A stretch of DNA of 64,000 bases from Halalkaliarchaeum sp. AArc-CO. GTDB taxonomy: Archaea > Halobacteriota > Halobacteria > Halobacteriales > Haloferacaceae. The notes beneath the pieces are model-generated. The model worked only from the letters and a program-made list of their open reading frames with translations. It was not told the origin of the DNA and made no database searches. Positions 16,403 to 24,269 of this stretch are shown in pieces. Made by a program: the position numbers and the translations under genes. Location of the stretch: positions 2,480,001 to 2,544,000 of the forward strand of contig NZ_CP087723.1 of assembly GCF_024972735.1 (NCBI RefSeq), given 5' to 3'. Positions within the stretch are counted from its first letter, which is position 1. The number at the start of each line of letters is the position of its first letter.

Positions 16403-18730
16403 ATGAGTGATTCGCCAGGGGCGTCACCCCCCAGTTCCGAGGACGCCCCGGTTCCCTGCAGGCCGGCCCCGGACGCGTCGGACGCGGATCTTTCGGACGA
16501 GTTTATCGATTCCCTCGAAGCGTGTACGATCCGGATCGATCCGCTTTCGGGACGAAGCTGCGAGTCGTGTGCGCTGGCGCTGGAGCGAAAGCTCGCCAGC
16601 GCCGACGGCGTGTACGACGTCTCGGCGTCGTCTCGCGGCGGCGTCGTCCGGATCAGGCACGATGGGGACGCCATCTCCCCCGAGGAACTGGAACGGCTCA
16701 CCGAGGAGTACGGTGCGACCGTTCGCGACGTGGACGCTTCCGGGATCGATTCCCCCGGTGAAGATCCCACAGACGTCGTAGACGGATCGAAACTCCGTCG
16801 AGAGACAGTTTTCGTCGCGCTCACGTTCCTGGGAATGACGGTCGGGCTGCTCGGAAGCTGGCTGGACGCTGCACAGGCGGTCGTCTGGGGGAGCTACGGG
16901 GCGGCGTACGTCTTCGGCGGGTGGTACGGCCTCAAGGCCGGGATCGAGACGCTCCGGCACCGCGCGGTCGACATCGATCTGCTGATGGTGATAGCCGCGC
17001 TCGGCGCGCTGGTCGTCGGGGCGCCCTTCGAGGGGGCGATGCTCCTGTTCCTGTTTTCGCTCTCGAACGTGTTGCAGGGCTACGCGATCGGACGCTCGCG
17101 GCGGGCGATCGAGTCGCTCATGGAACTGCGCCCGGAGTCCGCGACGCTGCTTCGGGACGGCAAGGAGGTGACGGTGCCGATCGACGAGGTGTCGGTCGGC
17201 GACGTGTTCCTCGTGCGACCGGGCGACCGCATCCCGCTGGACGGCACCGTCGAGTCCGGAGAGAGCGCGGTCGACCAGTCGTCGCTCACCGGCGAGTCGA
17301 TGCCAGTGTCGAAAGAGCCCGGCGAGGAGGTGTACGGCGGGACGATAAACGGCGACGGGAGCCTCGAGGTCCGGGTGACTCGGGAGGCACACGAGTCGGC
17401 TATCGCCCGACTGATCCACATGGTCGAGGAGGCTCAAAGCGAGAAGGCGCCGACTCAGCGGTTGATCGATCGGTTCGAACAGCCGTACGTGCTGGGCGTG
17501 TTCGGGCTCACCGCGGCCGCGATCGCGATCCCCCTATCGCTGGGCTACGCGTTCGACAGCACCTTCTACCGTGCGATGACGCTGATGGTCGCCGCGTCCC
17601 CGTGTGCGGTGATCATCTCGACGCCCGCGGCCGTCCTGTCGGCGATCACTGCGGGGGCACGCCGGGGTGTCCTGTTCAAAGGCGGGGAGCACGTCGAGGT
17701 GGCCGCCACTATCGACGCGGTGGCGTTCGACAAGACTGGGACGCTCACCGAGGGCAACACCCGGCTGACCGACGCGACCGCGCGGTCGGGAGCGACGGTC
17801 GACGGGTCGCCGGCGACGGACGACCGACTGTTGTCGTTTGCGGCAGCCGTCCAGGGACGATCGGAACACCACCTCGCCCGGGCGACCGTCGAGGCCGCCG
17901 AGGAACAGGATCTGGAGATACCCGACGCTCGGGGATTCAAAGCGACACCCGGCAAGGGCGTCCGCGCAAGCGTCGACGGGGAGACGATCCACATCGGCAA
18001 CGCCCGGTACGTTGCGTCGCTTGCGGGATCGACCGAGCAACCGGTCGCAAGGCTGGAGAACGAGCCGATCGAAGGGATCCGGGAGGGGACGACCGCGCTG
18101 GAGTCGCTCCAGGCCGACGGGAAAACGAGCGTTCTGGTCGTGCGCGAGTCGGACGACGGGATGTCCGTCCTCGGCTGGCTCGCATTCACCGACACGATCC
18201 GTCCGGCGGCCGCCGAGACGATCGAGCGACTCCGGGCGCTCGGCATCGAGCACGTGGTCATGCTGACCGGCGACAACGATCGCGTGGCCCGACACGTCGG
18301 CGAGGCCGTCGGCGTCGACGAGGTCCGGTCCGAGCTGTTGCCCGAGCAGAAAGTCGAACACGTCGAGGAGCTAGTGGAACGACACGACGGGGTGGCAATG
18401 GTCGGAGACGGAGTGAACGACGCGCCGGCACTGGCGAGGGCGACGCTCGGGGTGGGCATGGGCGGAGCCGGCACCGACGTCGCGCTGGAGACGGCCGACG
18501 TCGTGTTGATGTCCGACGATCTCGGAGGAATCCCGTACGCCTTCGGTCTCGGGCGACGTACCCGCCGGACCCTGTTCGCGAACTTCGGGATCGCCTTCGG
18601 CGCGATCGCGATCATGCTCGTGGCGATCCTCACGCGGGGAATCCCACTTCCGATCGCCGTCGTCGGTCACGAAGGGTCGACCGTCCTCGTCTCGCTGAAC
18701 GGGCTCCGGCTGCTCGGCTTCCGGGAGTAG
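16403..18730 (+). CDS. Heavy-metal P1B-type ATPase, P1B-4-like
   Basis: This 775-residue pump has an N-terminal HMA-like domain with CESC (about residue 53), the TGES actuator motif (about 297), the membrane motif SPC (399-401), the phosphorylation motif DKTGT (443-447), GDGVND in the hinge, and HEGST near the C-terminus (756). SPC with HEG(G/S)T is the P1B-4 signature, a subgroup linked to cobalt, zinc or iron efflux rather than copper (CPC). The exact metal is inferred. The HMA domain lacks the usual GMTCxxC, having SGRSCESC instead. No metal-sensing regulator is adjacent. Confidence 0.9.
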   Translation: MSDSPGASPPSSEDAPVPCRPAPDASDADLSDEFIDSLEACTIRIDPLSGRSCESCALALERKLASADGVYDVSASSRGGVVRIRHDGDAISPEELERLTEEYGATVRDVDASGIDSPGEDPTDVVDGSKLRRETVFVALTFLGMTVGLLGSWLDAAQAVVWGSYGAAYVFGGWYGLKAGIETLRHRAVDIDLLMVIAALGALVVGAPFEGAMLLFLFSLSNVLQGYAIGRSRRAIESLMELRPESATLLRDGKEVTVPIDEVSVGDVFLVRPGDRIPLDGTVESGESAVDQSSLTGESMPVSKEPGEEVYGGTINGDGSLEVRVTREAHESAIARLIHMVEEAQSEKAPTQRLIDRFEQPYVLGVFGLTAAAIAIPLSLGYAFDSTFYRAMTLMVAASPCAVIISTPAAVLSAITAGARRGVLFKGGEHVEVAATIDAVAFDKTGTLTEGNTRLTDATARSGATVDGSPATDDRLLSFAAAVQGRSEHHLARATVEAAEEQDLEIPDARGFKATPGKGVRASVDGETIHIGNARYVASLAGSTEQPVARLENEPIEGIREGTTALESLQADGKTSVLVVRESDDGMSVLGWLAFTDTIRPAAAETIERLRALGIEHVVMLTGDNDRVARHVGEAVGVDEVRSELLPEQKVEHVEELVERHDGVAMVGDGVNDAPALARATLGVGMGGAGTDVALETADVVLMSDDLGGIPYAFGLGRRTRRTLFANFGIAFGAIAIMLVAILTRGIPLPIAVVGHEGSTVLVSLNGLRLLGFRE

Positions 18731-18756
18731 CCGCTATCACCAGCGTCCACTGGTGC

Positions 18757-19209
18757 TCACCTCCGCCGTCGCCAGAACAGCTTCACCCATCCGATTGTCC
18801 CGCCGACGACGACCCCGAAGAAGACGAATCCCGGCAACAGCATCACCGCCTGGGAGAGCGCGAGAGTGATGTACTCGCCGAACATCCACGTCGCGAGGAC
18901 GTACTCGAAGCCCGAAGCGACGTACGCCCCGTAAACGAGCACGCCGAGCAGATACAGACAGCCACCCAACACGCCCGCGAGCGGGGCGTCGACCCACCCC
19001 GCGTCGGGTTGGGTGAGCAGCGCGGCGACGGTCGGGCCGACCGTTCCGACGGCGAATATCTCCGGCTCCGTTCCGTAGCTGACGACGTACCACCCCAGGA
19101 GGACCGCCTGGAGGAGGCCGCCGACGAGCACCGGTAGTCGGACGTGATCTCGAAGGCGGCTGTTGGACGTGTGCGACCGAACGAACTCGGTCGGGAGGGC
19201 GTCACGCAT
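18757..19209 (-). CDS. Four-TM membrane protein, unknown
   Basis: This protein of about 150 residues has four hydrophobic helices with Gly-rich segments (LAGVLGGCLYLLGVLVYGAY) and an Arg-rich C-terminus, resembling haloarchaeal DUF5518-type proteins only loosely. I choose the ATG at 19209 because the TATA box at 19234-19245 would put transcription start next to it; the upstream ATG at 19236 lies inside that TATA region. It converges on the P-type ATPase. Confidence 0.65.
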   Translation of the reverse strand: MRDALPTEFVRSHTSNSRLRDHVRLPVLVGGLLQAVLLGWYVVSYGTEPEIFAVGTVGPTVAALLTQPDAGWVDAPLAGVLGGCLYLLGVLVYGAYVASGFEYVLATWMFGEYITLALSQAVMLLPGFVFFGVVVGGTIGWVKLFWRRRR

Positions 19210-19233
19210 ACGCCGCGTGAAGCGCGGAATCCA

Positions 19234-19245
19234 CATATAAATACT
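19234..19245 (-). promoter_or_regulatory. TATA box deciding the start at 19209
   Basis: On the minus strand TATTTATATG lies about 27-35 bases upstream of the ATG at 19209, so the transcript would begin close to that codon. Confidence 0.6.
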
Positions 19246-19310
19246 GCCGGTTCGAGCGCCGAACGGGGTGAAAAAAAAAGCTGCGCCGACCGAGCGGCCG
19301 GGCGTCCTCG

Positions 19311-19320
19311 GACTTTTATC
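19311..19320 (+). promoter_or_regulatory. TATA box of the pilin-like gene
   Basis: CTTTTATC lies 23-30 bases before the GTG at 19343, supporting that start rather than the ATG at 19268. Confidence 0.55.
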
Positions 19321-19342
19321 CGGGGACGCGGGAGCCGTTCAC

Positions 19343-19885
19343 GTGTCGATCCCCCCTTCCCGCGATCCGAACGGCGTCCGCGCCAGTGCCCCCGTCGGCG
19401 TGGTGTTGCTCGTCGGCCTCGCGGTCGCGCTCTCGACCGGCGTCGGCGCGGCCGCGCTGGGAAGTGGCGTACTCGGGACCGACGGGTTCGACGCCGAGTC
19501 CCCCGACTCCGAGGAGCTCGGGTTCGGATCGACAGCATCGGCGTCGCTTTCCGCATCGGCGACGGGCGAGGGACGAATCCAGCTACGTCACGAGGGGGGC
19601 GACACACTCGACGTGCGGGAGCTCCGGCTTCGGGTTCGCGTGGACGGCGAAGAGTTGGCTCGACAGCCGCCGGTACCGTTCTTCTCTGCGGAGGGGTTCA
19701 AAAGCGGTCCGACGGGACCGTTCAACCCGGCGGCGGAGCCGACCTGGCGGGCTGGGGAGTCTGCCTCGCTGGAGGTAGCCGGCACGAACGAACCGACGGT
19801 GGATGACGGCTCTCTGGTCGAGATCGAGGTGTACGTCGGGAGCACACCGGTGGCAACGTTGGAGACGACCGCAGAGGGGGACTGA
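19343..19885 (+). CDS. Type IV pilin-like secreted protein
   Basis: From the GTG at 19343 the protein has 180 residues. Near the N-terminus is a charged stretch (SRDPNGVRAS), then a single hydrophobic helix APVGVVLLVGLAVALSTGVG, and then a beta-rich acidic ectodomain with repeated Gly/Ser. This is the layout of haloarchaeal type IV pilins, whose signal is cut just before the hydrophobic helix by PibD. The cleavage motif is not textbook, so the class is likely rather than sure. It stands alone, with no pilus assembly genes nearby. Confidence 0.6.
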   Translation: MSIPPSRDPNGVRASAPVGVVLLVGLAVALSTGVGAAALGSGVLGTDGFDAESPDSEELGFGSTASASLSASATGEGRIQLRHEGGDTLDVRELRLRVRVDGEELARQPPVPFFSAEGFKSGPTGPFNPAAEPTWRAGESASLEVAGTNEPTVDDGSLVEIEVYVGSTPVATLETTAEGD

Positions 19886-19950
19886 ACCGGGGACCGTGCC
19901 ACGGACGGGATTGAGGTGAGATCCGTGGAGTGATTTCGAGTTCCGGACGT

Positions 19951-20571
19951 TCACTCCGGGACGGTAGCGACGGTCGTAATCGCGACGTCGGGGTTCCGCG
20001 GCGGCCCCATGACGTGGTGGTCGATCTCGGTGAAGCCGGCCTCGCGGAACATCCGGTCGGCCTCCTCCTCGTCGTAAAACAGCATGATCGCGTCGGCGAT
20101 GCGTGCCTTGATCGGGTTCGTCGGGTGGTTGGGCCCCACCACGAGCACCTGACCACCGGGTTCGACCACGCGCCGGAAGTCGCGCAGGGCGGTCACCGGA
20201 TTGGGCCAGTACTCGATCGAGCCCGACGACCAGACGTAATCGAAGCTGTCGTCGACGAACGGGAGCCGTTCGGCGTCCCCACGGTAGAACGCCACCCGGT
20301 CGTGCTTGCCGAACTTCTCGAACGCCTTCTCCATCTGGTGGCGACTCTGATCGAGCCCGTGGACGTCGTCGGTGTACTGGAGCAGCCCTTCGGTTCCGAA
20401 CCCGGTGCCACAGCCGACGTCGAGCACCCGGTCGCCCTGCTGGATGTCGAGCAACTCCAGTGCCTCCGCCCGCATCTCCTCGGTCCAGAAGAAGGGATTC
20501 ACGCGGTCGTACACCTTCGAGAGGTACTTGTAAAACAGCCGCGCGCGGTCTTTGTCCTCGAGGATTCCCAT
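19951..20571 (-). CDS. SAM-dependent methyltransferase (MenG/UbiE-like)
   Basis: This 206-residue class I methyltransferase has motif I VLDVGCGTGFGTEGLL (about residue 48), an acidic residue after strand 2 (GLDQSRHQM) and a GDAERLPFVDDSFD motif. The N-terminal RLFYKYLSKVYDRVNPFFW stretch resembles quinone methyltransferases. A role in menaquinone methylation is plausible but not proven by sequence. It converges with the pilin-like gene. Confidence 0.75.
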   Translation of the reverse strand: MGILEDKDRARLFYKYLSKVYDRVNPFFWTEEMRAEALELLDIQQGDRVLDVGCGTGFGTEGLLQYTDDVHGLDQSRHQMEKAFEKFGKHDRVAFYRGDAERLPFVDDSFDYVWSSGSIEYWPNPVTALRDFRRVVEPGGQVLVVGPNHPTNPIKARIADAIMLFYDEEEADRMFREAGFTEIDHHVMGPPRNPDVAITTVATVPE

Positions 20572-20633
20572 CGCCGGTTGGTTGGGCTTCCGGCGGTATA
20601 ACTCCAGCTTTTTGCCGGCTCCCGATAGCGGGA

Positions 20634-21059
20634 TTACTCTCCCCCGATTCGATCGGGATCGACCGGCTGGCCGTCCTCCGTCTCCGGCACGACGTGGTCG
20701 AGGAACGTCTCGACGTCGGGTTCGCGGACGATCACGTCGACCTCGACGTCGCCGAGTTCGTCCGGGTTCCCCACGGCGAAGTTGATCACGCCCTGGAACG
20801 CCGCCTGCTTTTTGAGCCGGAACGAAAAGCCGCCCTTGCGTGCGTTTTTCAGGAACTCCCGACGCGCAGTGTCGAGGATCTCCTGTTCGTGGAGCCGGTC
20901 GGAAAGCGGATCCAGCGTGTGGGTTTCGGCGACGAGCCGACCCGGTTGCTGTTCGATCTCGGCGTCCGGGAACAGATTTCGGATCGCGTCGGCGACCCGG
21001 TCGGTCACTTCAGTGTCGTTTACGGGTGCCTCGATGTGGACGTCGATGCTGTAGATCAT
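20634..21059 (-). CDS. COG1325/UPF0201-type RNA-binding domain protein
   Basis: This 141-residue protein contains a conserved archaeal RNA-binding-type fold (IDVHIEAPVNDTEVTDRVADAIRNLF at the start and FLKNARKGGFSFRLKKQAAFQGVINF in the middle). Members are widely conserved in archaea and are suspected to act in exosome or RNA processing. The start overlaps the end of the UPF0200 gene by four bases (ATGA), so the two form an operon read leftwards. Function is from family only. Confidence 0.8.
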   Translation of the reverse strand: MIYSIDVHIEAPVNDTEVTDRVADAIRNLFPDAEIEQQPGRLVAETHTLDPLSDRLHEQEILDTARREFLKNARKGGFSFRLKKQAAFQGVINFAVGNPDELGDVEVDVIVREPDVETFLDHVVPETEDGQPVDPDRIGGE

Positions 21060-21616
21060 TGTTCGATCGCCTCGGGTCCGTCCTCGAGGATCCGACGGAC
21101 CGTCCGTCGAAACGCCTCGAGAGAGTCGGTGTTCTCGACGGTGAGGTCGGCCTGGTTCATCACCTCGCCCATGCCGAAGGAGAGTTCACGCTCGTCGCGG
21201 GCCCGCAGGGCTTCGGTTTTCACGTCGGAGGCGTCCCGGCCGCGTTCGCCGAGCCGTTCGACACGAAGCTCGAACGGCGCCTCGATACTGACCAGGAGGA
21301 AGCCGTCGCCGAACGCCTCCCGGAACCGCTCGACCTCGACCATCGATCGGAGACCGTCGACGAGCACCGTCTCGGCGGTGTCGAGTTCGCGTTCGATCAG
21401 CGGGAGCGACCGCTCCGCGACCGCGTCCGGGCCGTTCTCCTCGCGGAGTGCCTTTGCGACCTCGCCGTGGTGTTCGGCCGGGTCGAGCCCGCGGTCGCGA
21501 CACTCCTCGCGGATGACATCGCCCATCGTCACGACCGGGATCCCCTCCTCGCGGGCCACGGACGCAGCCTCGCCTTTCCCGCTGCCCGGCAGGCCGACAG
21601 TCCCGATAACTCTCAT
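21056..21616 (-). CDS. UPF0200-type P-loop nucleotide kinase-like protein
   Basis: This 186-residue protein has a Walker A motif at its N-terminus (GTVGLPGSGKGEAAS) and resembles adenylate- and dephospho-CoA-kinase folds, as UPF0200 proteins do. No substrate is known for the family. It leads a two-gene operon with the overlapping RNA-binding protein gene, an association that suggests an RNA- or nucleotide-related role. The ATG at 21616 lies about 110 bases from the divergent tRNA-Arg. Confidence 0.82.
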   Translation of the reverse strand: MRVIGTVGLPGSGKGEAASVAREEGIPVVTMGDVIREECRDRGLDPAEHHGEVAKALREENGPDAVAERSLPLIERELDTAETVLVDGLRSMVEVERFREAFGDGFLLVSIEAPFELRVERLGERGRDASDVKTEALRARDERELSFGMGEVMNQADLTVENTDSLEAFRRTVRRILEDGPEAIEQ

Positions 21617-21725
21617 CGAGGGGTTCTACTGGCGTCGTGGACTTATATACACGGATGTGGACCGTCCGCTTCGGTGGCCCGGACCCAAATCCCTTTTGTA
21701 TCGACGGCAGGTAATCCGGTAGTGA

Positions 21726-21829
21726 GGGCACGTAGCTCAGCCAGGATAGAGCGTCGGACTTCTATCCCGTCCAGGTTGGTGGGTGGGGAAGACATCCGAT
21801 GGTCGTGGGTTCGAATCCCACCGTGCCCG
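21726..21829 (+). tRNA. tRNA-Arg (UCU) with a 29-nt intron
   Basis: The mature tRNA is 75 nt: acceptor GGGCACG/CGTGCCC, D-arm GCTC/GAGC, anticodon stem TCGGA/TCCGA, anticodon TCT, T-arm GTGGG-TTCGAAT-CCCAC, discriminator G. An intron follows position 37 (21765-21793). No CCA is encoded. Confidence 0.93.
21765..21793 (+). other. tRNA-Arg intron with bulge-helix-bulge splice sites
   Basis: The canonical archaeal splice motif is visible. A 4-bp helix CTTC (21759-21762)/GAAG (21788-21791) is flanked by 3-nt bulges TA^T (21763-21765) and AC^A (21792-21794). Three GC pairs inside (21766-21768 with 21785-21787) close the intron loop. The splicing endonuclease would cut after 21764 and after 21793. 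Confidence 0.88.
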
Positions 21830-22192
21830 TAAGACCGGCGAGCGTAAGCGAGCCGTGTCGAACTTTCTCGAGGTGGGATTCGAAGCCTATCAGTCGCGCG
21901 CAGCGAGCGACGCGAGCGAGCACGTCTGATTTCGGTTCGAATCCCACCGTGCCCGTAAGACCGGCGAGCGTAAGCGAGCCGTGTCGAACTTTCTCGAGGT
22001 GGGATTCGAACTACGCGAGACGAACGCAGTGAGTCTCGCCATCGAGTTCGAATCCCACCGGGTCCGTAAGACCGGCGAGCGTAAGCGAGCCGTGTCGAAC
22101 TTTCTCGAGGTGGGATTCGAAGCCTATCAGTCGCGCGCAGCGAGCGACGCGAGCGAGCACGTCTGATTTCGGTTCGAATCCCACCGTGCCCG
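21830..22192 (+). repeat. Three tandem tRNA-Arg 3'-end cassettes (126, 111, 126 bp)
   Basis: Unit 1 is 21830-21955, unit 2 is 21956-22066 and unit 3 is 22067-22192. Units 1 and 3 appear identical. Each begins TAAGACCGGCGAGCG, contains an inverted T-arm copy (GGTGGGATTCGAA), a GC-rich palindromic core and ends with the tRNA 3' end (TTCGAATCCCACC plus acceptor and discriminator). Unit 2 has a different core and altered acceptor bases (GGGTCCG for CGTGCCCG). The inverted and direct T-arm copies could pair over 13 bp. The core of units 1 and 3 matches that of the tRNA-Lys cassette. Confidence 0.85.
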
Positions 22193-22272
22193 TGAGATGC
22201 GAGGCGCGAGCACAGCGAGCGCCTCGAAAAGCGAGCGGCGAAGCCGCAAGCGAGGTGAGTGAACCGACACGC

Positions 22273-22280
22273 TTTATAAA
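22273..22280 (+). promoter_or_regulatory. TATA box of the 66-residue membrane protein gene
   Basis: TTTATAAA lies 28-35 bases before the ATG at 22308. Confidence 0.65.
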
Positions 22281-22307
22281 TTCGCCGCCCTCGTCCACCC
22301 CGACGCC

Positions 22308-22508
22308 ATGGTCGACTCCCGTATGATACTCGAGTTGATACCCCACTACTTCGCCATGCTTTTCCTCATCGTGATCAGCGTCGCCGCCCTCCGGATGTAT
22401 CTGGGCGACGTCTCCCTCCCAGCGGAGTTCGGGCTCGCACTGGTAATCGTCGTTCTGTATCCCTTCACGGTCCGGCATCTCGGCATCGAACCCGGCATCT
22501 GGGAGTGA
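22308..22508 (+). CDS. Small two-TM membrane protein, unknown
   Basis: This 66-residue protein has two hydrophobic helices (about residues 8-30 and 38-55) joined by LGDVSLPAEFG. A strong TATA box at the right spacing and a complete small reading frame support expression. I do not recognise the family, and its neighbours (a tRNA-Arg array and mutY) give no clue. Confidence 0.65.
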   Translation: MVDSRMILELIPHYFAMLFLIVISVAALRMYLGDVSLPAEFGLALVIVVLYPFTVRHLGIEPGIWE

Positions 22509-22566
22509 GGAGCTTCGAACACGAGATGGCCACACTCATTAGCGTCGAGCCCTCCTCCGAACGCGT

Positions 22567-23580
22567 ATGCCGGACGCCGGCGACGACGCCGACCCCGCCG
22601 AGCGCGAGACTCCCGATTCCGATCCCGAAGAGCGCGAAATCGCCCTTCCGTCGGATCTAAAGCCGATCCAAACCGCCCTCATCGAGTGGTACGAATCGGA
22701 CCACCGCGAGTTCCCGTGGCGGGAGACGACCGCCCCGTACCCGGTTCTCGTCTCGGAGGTGATGAGCCAGCAGACCCAGCTCGACCGGGTGATAGACGCC
22801 TGGGAGGCGTTCCTCGAGGAGTGGCCGACGGTCGAATCCCTCGCCGAGGCCGACCGGGCCGACGTCGTCGCGTTCTGGAGCGACCACTCGCTGGGGTACA
22901 ACAACCGGGCGCGCTACCTCCACGAGGCCGCAAACCAGGTCCTCGAGGAGTTCGACGGCGACGTTCCGGAAACGCCCGCGGATCTCCAGGAGCTGATGGG
23001 CGTCGGGCCCTACACCGCCAACGCGGTGGCGTCGTTCGCGTTCAACGCGGGCGACGCCGTCGTCGACACGAACGTGAAACGAGTGTTGTACCGCGCCTTT
23101 TCAGTCCCCGACGACGACCGGACGTTCGAACGGGTCGCCACGCGGCTCATGCCGCCGGGCGAGTCCCGGGCCTGGAACAACGCGATCATGGAACTCGGCG
23201 GGGTCGCCTGTGGGCAGACGCCACACTGCGACGAAGCGGGCTGTCCGTGGCGACAGTGGTGTCGCGCCTACGAAACGGGCGACTTCACCGCGCCGGACGT
23301 CCCCGAACAGCCGAGCTTCGAGGGGAGCCGCCGGCAGTTCCGTGGACGGGTGATTCGGGCGCTTTCGGAGTACGACGAACTCGCACTCGACGAACTCGGA
23401 CCGCGCGTGCGCGTCGACTACTCGCCGGCGGGCGACCACGGTCGGGAGTGGCTCGGTGACCTGCTCTCCGGGCTGGAAGACGACGGGCTCGTCGAACTCG
23501 ACTACCGGAACGGGGGGGACCCCCGGGACGACGAAGACGGCACCGAATCCGACAAACTGACGGTCCGCTTGCGACGGTGA
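22567..23580 (+). CDS. mutY: A/G-specific adenine DNA glycosylase MutY-like
   Basis: This 337-residue HhH-GPD glycosylase has the helix-hairpin-helix GVGPYTANAVASFAF, the catalytic Asp in VVDTNVKRVLYR and an Fe-S cluster loop (CGQTPHCDEAGCPWRQWC). It would remove adenine mispaired with 8-oxoguanine. The cysteine spacing is C-x5-C-x4-C-x5-C, not the usual C-x6-C-x2-C-x5-C. The NUDIX-like recognition domain of bacterial MutY is missing; instead the last 100 residues look like a small winged-helix domain (RRQFRGRVIRALSEYDELALDEL). This seems to be the haloarchaeal form. Confidence 0.88.
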   Translation: MPDAGDDADPAERETPDSDPEEREIALPSDLKPIQTALIEWYESDHREFPWRETTAPYPVLVSEVMSQQTQLDRVIDAWEAFLEEWPTVESLAEADRADVVAFWSDHSLGYNNRARYLHEAANQVLEEFDGDVPETPADLQELMGVGPYTANAVASFAFNAGDAVVDTNVKRVLYRAFSVPDDDRTFERVATRLMPPGESRAWNNAIMELGGVACGQTPHCDEAGCPWRQWCRAYETGDFTAPDVPEQPSFEGSRRQFRGRVIRALSEYDELALDELGPRVRVDYSPAGDHGREWLGDLLSGLEDDGLVELDYRNGGDPRDDEDGTESDKLTVRLRR

Positions 23581-23644
23581 CCGACGCCGGGACGCGCCGA
23601 CCTCGCGACCGGCCGGTTATATTCCCGGCGTCCCACCGTCGCGT

Positions 23645-24202
23645 ATGGGCCATCACACCTTCGACATCGAGAAGGCCGAGAACCTGGAAGACGAGGGACG
23701 CTACCGCTATCTCTCTGCCGAGGAGTTCCGGTCGCTGGTCCGTCCGGCGTCGGGGGAGACGCTGGCGGATCTCGGCTCCGGCACCGGCTTTTATACCGAC
23801 CTGATCGCGCCGGACGTCGAGACGCTGTACGCCGTCGACGTCCAGGCGAAGATGCACGAGTACTACCGCGAGAAGGGCCTCCCGGGCTCCGTCGAGCCGG
23901 TCACGGCCGACGTGTCGGACCTGCCGTTTTCGGACGACGAACTCGACGGCGCGGCCTCGACGATGACTTACCACGAGTTCGTCGGCGACGGCGCGCTCGC
24001 TGAACTCGCGCGCGTGATCCGCCCGGGCGGGCGTCTCGTCGTCGTCGACTGGTCGGGCCGCGGCGACGGCGAATCCGGCCCGCCGGTCGACGAACGGGAG
24101 GACCTCGCGGCGGCCGCCGACGCGCTCGGAGAGGCGGGCTTTCGGGTCGTCCGGGGCGAGGAGCGCGACGAGACGTTCCTCGTCGTGGCGCTCCGGTCGT
24201 AA
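23645..24202 (+). CDS. SAM-dependent methyltransferase, class I
   Basis: This 185-residue protein has motif I LADLGSGTGFYTDLIAPDV (about residue 43), an acidic VDVQAKM after strand 2 and VIRPGGRLVVVDWSG typical of methyltransferase domain 11/25. The substrate is unknown. It lies 65 bases after mutY on the same strand, with its own probable promoter (GTTATATTCC, about 25-33 bases before the ATG), so it may be transcribed alone. Confidence 0.8.
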   Translation: MGHHTFDIEKAENLEDEGRYRYLSAEEFRSLVRPASGETLADLGSGTGFYTDLIAPDVETLYAVDVQAKMHEYYREKGLPGSVEPVTADVSDLPFSDDELDGAASTMTYHEFVGDGALAELARVIRPGGRLVVVDWSGRGDGESGPPVDEREDLAAAADALGEAGFRVVRGEERDETFLVVALRS

Positions 24203-24269
24203 TCCGACCCTGTCCCTTATACTCCTCCGACCCCGCCCCTTATACCCCTCCGACCCTGTCCCTTCTGGC
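24203..24269 (+). repeat. Three tandem 23-bp promoter repeats before bolA
   Basis: Units start at 24203, 24226 and 24249 with consensus TCCGACCCTGTCCCTTATAC. The TTATAC of unit 2 lies 26-31 bases before the bolA ATG, the position of a TATA box. Unit 1 carries a second TATA 23 bases further up, and unit 3 has lost it (CCTTCTGG). This looks like a duplicated core promoter. Confidence 0.65.

Noticed and set aside
21830-22192. CRISPR array
   Set aside because: The units are long (111-126 bp), nearly identical throughout and end in tRNA sequence. There are no short repeats with unique spacers, and no cas genes.
21799-22535. ORFs over the tRNA-Arg array (for example the 174-residue minus-strand frame)
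   Set aside because: They translate the tRNA-derived repeats (recurrent GFEPKSDVLARVARCARL-type peptides) and are not proteins.
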